Shown: in pieces, positions 5,588 through 6,569 of the stretch
Numbering within the stretch: the stretch's first letter is position 1
How the letters are laid out: each line of letters begins with the position of its first letter
From: Patescibacteria group bacterium
GTDB lineage: Bacteria > Patescibacteriota > JABMPQ01 > JAHIRA01
DNA length: 6,569 bases
Assembly: GCA_018818905.1 (NCBI GenBank)
Contig: JAHIRA010000017.1
Location: 1-6,569, forward strand
Direction of reading: 5' to 3'
Notes under the pieces: generated by a model
What the model was told of the DNA's origin: nothing
What the model saw: only the letters and a program-made list of their open reading frames with translations
Databases searched by the model: none
Program-made: the position numbers and the translations under genes

Positions 5588-6569
5588 ATGATTATGACCA
5601 AGATAAAGTCATACGACAAAGCCTTAAACAAATTTGTTGATTTTGTGTATCCTGATATTAGAAAATACGTCTTTCCAATCAACTTTAGAGAAGAAAAAGA
5701 AAAATTCTTCAAAATAGCACGGTATGAGCCCCAGTTTAAATACACAGCTCCATCCTTAGAAAAAATCAAAAAAGCAAGAGCCAGCCTTCTGACTATCGAA
5801 AAAGATTCTTCCCCTTTGGGTAGTCTTTATGGTAGAAAAAAAGAAGAGCTAGAGTTGGTTGCCAAAAGCTTGTCGTATCTAGGACAAAAAAAGCTTTTTT
5901 CTTTTGCTGATCAAATATACCAAAAACCGTCAACGGCTTTAGTCAGAGAAGCCTATCAAGAATGGTCAACAAGAGAAAAAACTACTCCATCATCCAAAAG
6001 CTCTAGGATTACTGTTTTCGAGGCCCAAGAAAAAATTAAACAAGTCTTACTTGAGCACAAGATCCCCTGGAAAACGAAAATTTCAGAAAAAATTATTAGT
6101 CGAGGAGTGGTTAGCTATTTTAAGCAAATTCTTTATCTGGAAAAAGGAACATTTTTTAAAGACGCCAAAGATCTTGAGGGCTTCATTGCCCATGAAGTAT
6201 TTGGCCATATTTTCCGTTTCGAAAATGGACGCAGACAACCTTATGGAATTTTTATGATAGGTTTTCCTGGTTATCTAGCCACAGAGGAAGGCTTGGCTTC
6301 CTACAATCGTCTAGTCTGTCTTGATGATGTTCGCAAAAATGAACTGCGAAACAATATTGCTTTAAGGGTTATTGCTTTTGATATAGCCCAGAAAAAGTCT
6401 TTTCGTCAAACTTTTTTGGATTTACTTGACTTAACCGGTAAAAGGTCAGTTTCTTTTGGGGTGACCCTAAGAATCAAAAGAGGTCTTTGTGACACCAAGC
6501 AGAAAGGAGCTTTCTCCAAGGACACTACTTATTTTAGAGGCCTTAGGGAAGTTGAAGATTATTTAAAGA
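5588..6569 (+). CDS. DUF1704/MATCAP-family zinc peptidase, HExxxH and EEGLA motifs (3'-truncated by window)
   Basis: The frame opens at ATG 5588, 4 bases after the previous stop, and stays open for 327 codons to the window edge, so the C-terminus is missing. A second in-frame ATG at 5594 is an equally possible start. Family features in order: FPINFREEKEKFF (29-41) followed by Y-E-P-Q-F-K-Y; a region ending in RITVFEAQEKI; then the metallopeptidase core AHEVFGHIFRFENGRRQP (201-218), with the HExxxH motif at H202-H207, GYLATEEGLASYN (229-241) with EEGLA at 233-237, and ALRVIAFDIAQKKSFRQTF downstream. By family analogy H202, H207 and a Glu of EEGLA bind zinc and E203 is catalytic. DUF1704 proteins ('QEGLA motif' proteins in bacteria) include eukaryotic MATCAP, a zinc carboxypeptidase that removes the C-terminal tyrosine of alpha-tubulin. 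Bacterial members are mostly uncharacterised. No signal peptide, so probably cytoplasmic. The context suggests trimming of something built by the ATP-grasp enzymes upstream; the substrate is unknown. Confidence 0.88.
   Translation, partial: MIMTKIKSYDKALNKFVDFVYPDIRKYVFPINFREEKEKFFKIARYEPQFKYTAPSLEKIKKARASLLTIEKDSSPLGSLYGRKKEELELVAKSLSYLGQKKLFSFADQIYQKPSTALVREAYQEWSTREKTTPSSKSSRITVFEAQEKIKQVLLEHKIPWKTKISEKIISRGVVSYFKQILYLEKGTFFKDAKDLEGFIAHEVFGHIFRFENGRRQPYGIFMIGFPGYLATEEGLASYNRLVCLDDVRKNELRNNIALRVIAFDIAQKKSFRQTFLDLLDLTGKRSVSFGVTLRIKRGLCDTKQKGAFSKDTTYFRGLREVEDYLK

Overview
The window is one uninterrupted run of six plus-strand genes. The junctions are 2-base gap, 4-base gap, 4-base overlap, 14-base overlap and 4-base gap, so it reads as a single polycistronic unit with no visible promoter, terminator, RNA gene, repeat array or mobile element. 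No stretch longer than a few bases lacks a gene. The first and last genes run off the window edges.

Organism (inference): a bacterium with moderately AT-rich, Lys-rich coding DNA, very tight packing, weak or absent Shine-Dalgarno sequences and the standard bacterial code (TAA, TAG and TGA all end genes). A yebC-ruvC pair followed by compact genes, plus unusual domain fusions, would fit a Patescibacteria/CPR-type genome (for example a Microgenomates-like lineage). This is a guess from style and not a phylogenetic result.

Layout. Bases 1-1067 are housekeeping: the C-terminal four-fifths of YebC (translation/transcription factor family) and a complete RuvC Holliday-junction resolvase. Bases 1072-6569 hold four accessory genes that look like one functional module: (1) a membrane protein with signal peptide, Glu-rich linker, PKD domain, an unassigned domain and a 7-helix membrane domain of the type normally attached to an inactive transglutaminase (7TM_transglut/UUP1 type); (2) a RimK-related ATP-grasp ligase fused in one chain to a RimB-like retropepsin-fold aspartic peptidase (DTGAD motif); (3) a second, divergent ATP-grasp ligase; (4) a DUF1704-family zinc peptidase (HEVFGH plus EEGLA), the family that includes the eukaryotic tubulin tyrosine carboxypeptidase MATCAP. 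Gene 4 starts at 5588 and is still open at the window end.

How they may work together (inference): two ATP-dependent amide/peptide-bond-forming enzymes (writers) sit with two peptidases of families known to remove terminal residues or tails (erasers), next to a membrane protein with a large extracytoplasmic domain. The module could add and trim amino-acid tails on a protein, peptide or envelope component. The 7TM / RimK-like / RimB-like association is known from comparative genomics of other bacteria. The PKD-for-transglutaminase swap, the ligase-peptidase fusion, and the addition of a second ATP-grasp and a DUF1704 peptidase are what make this version notable.
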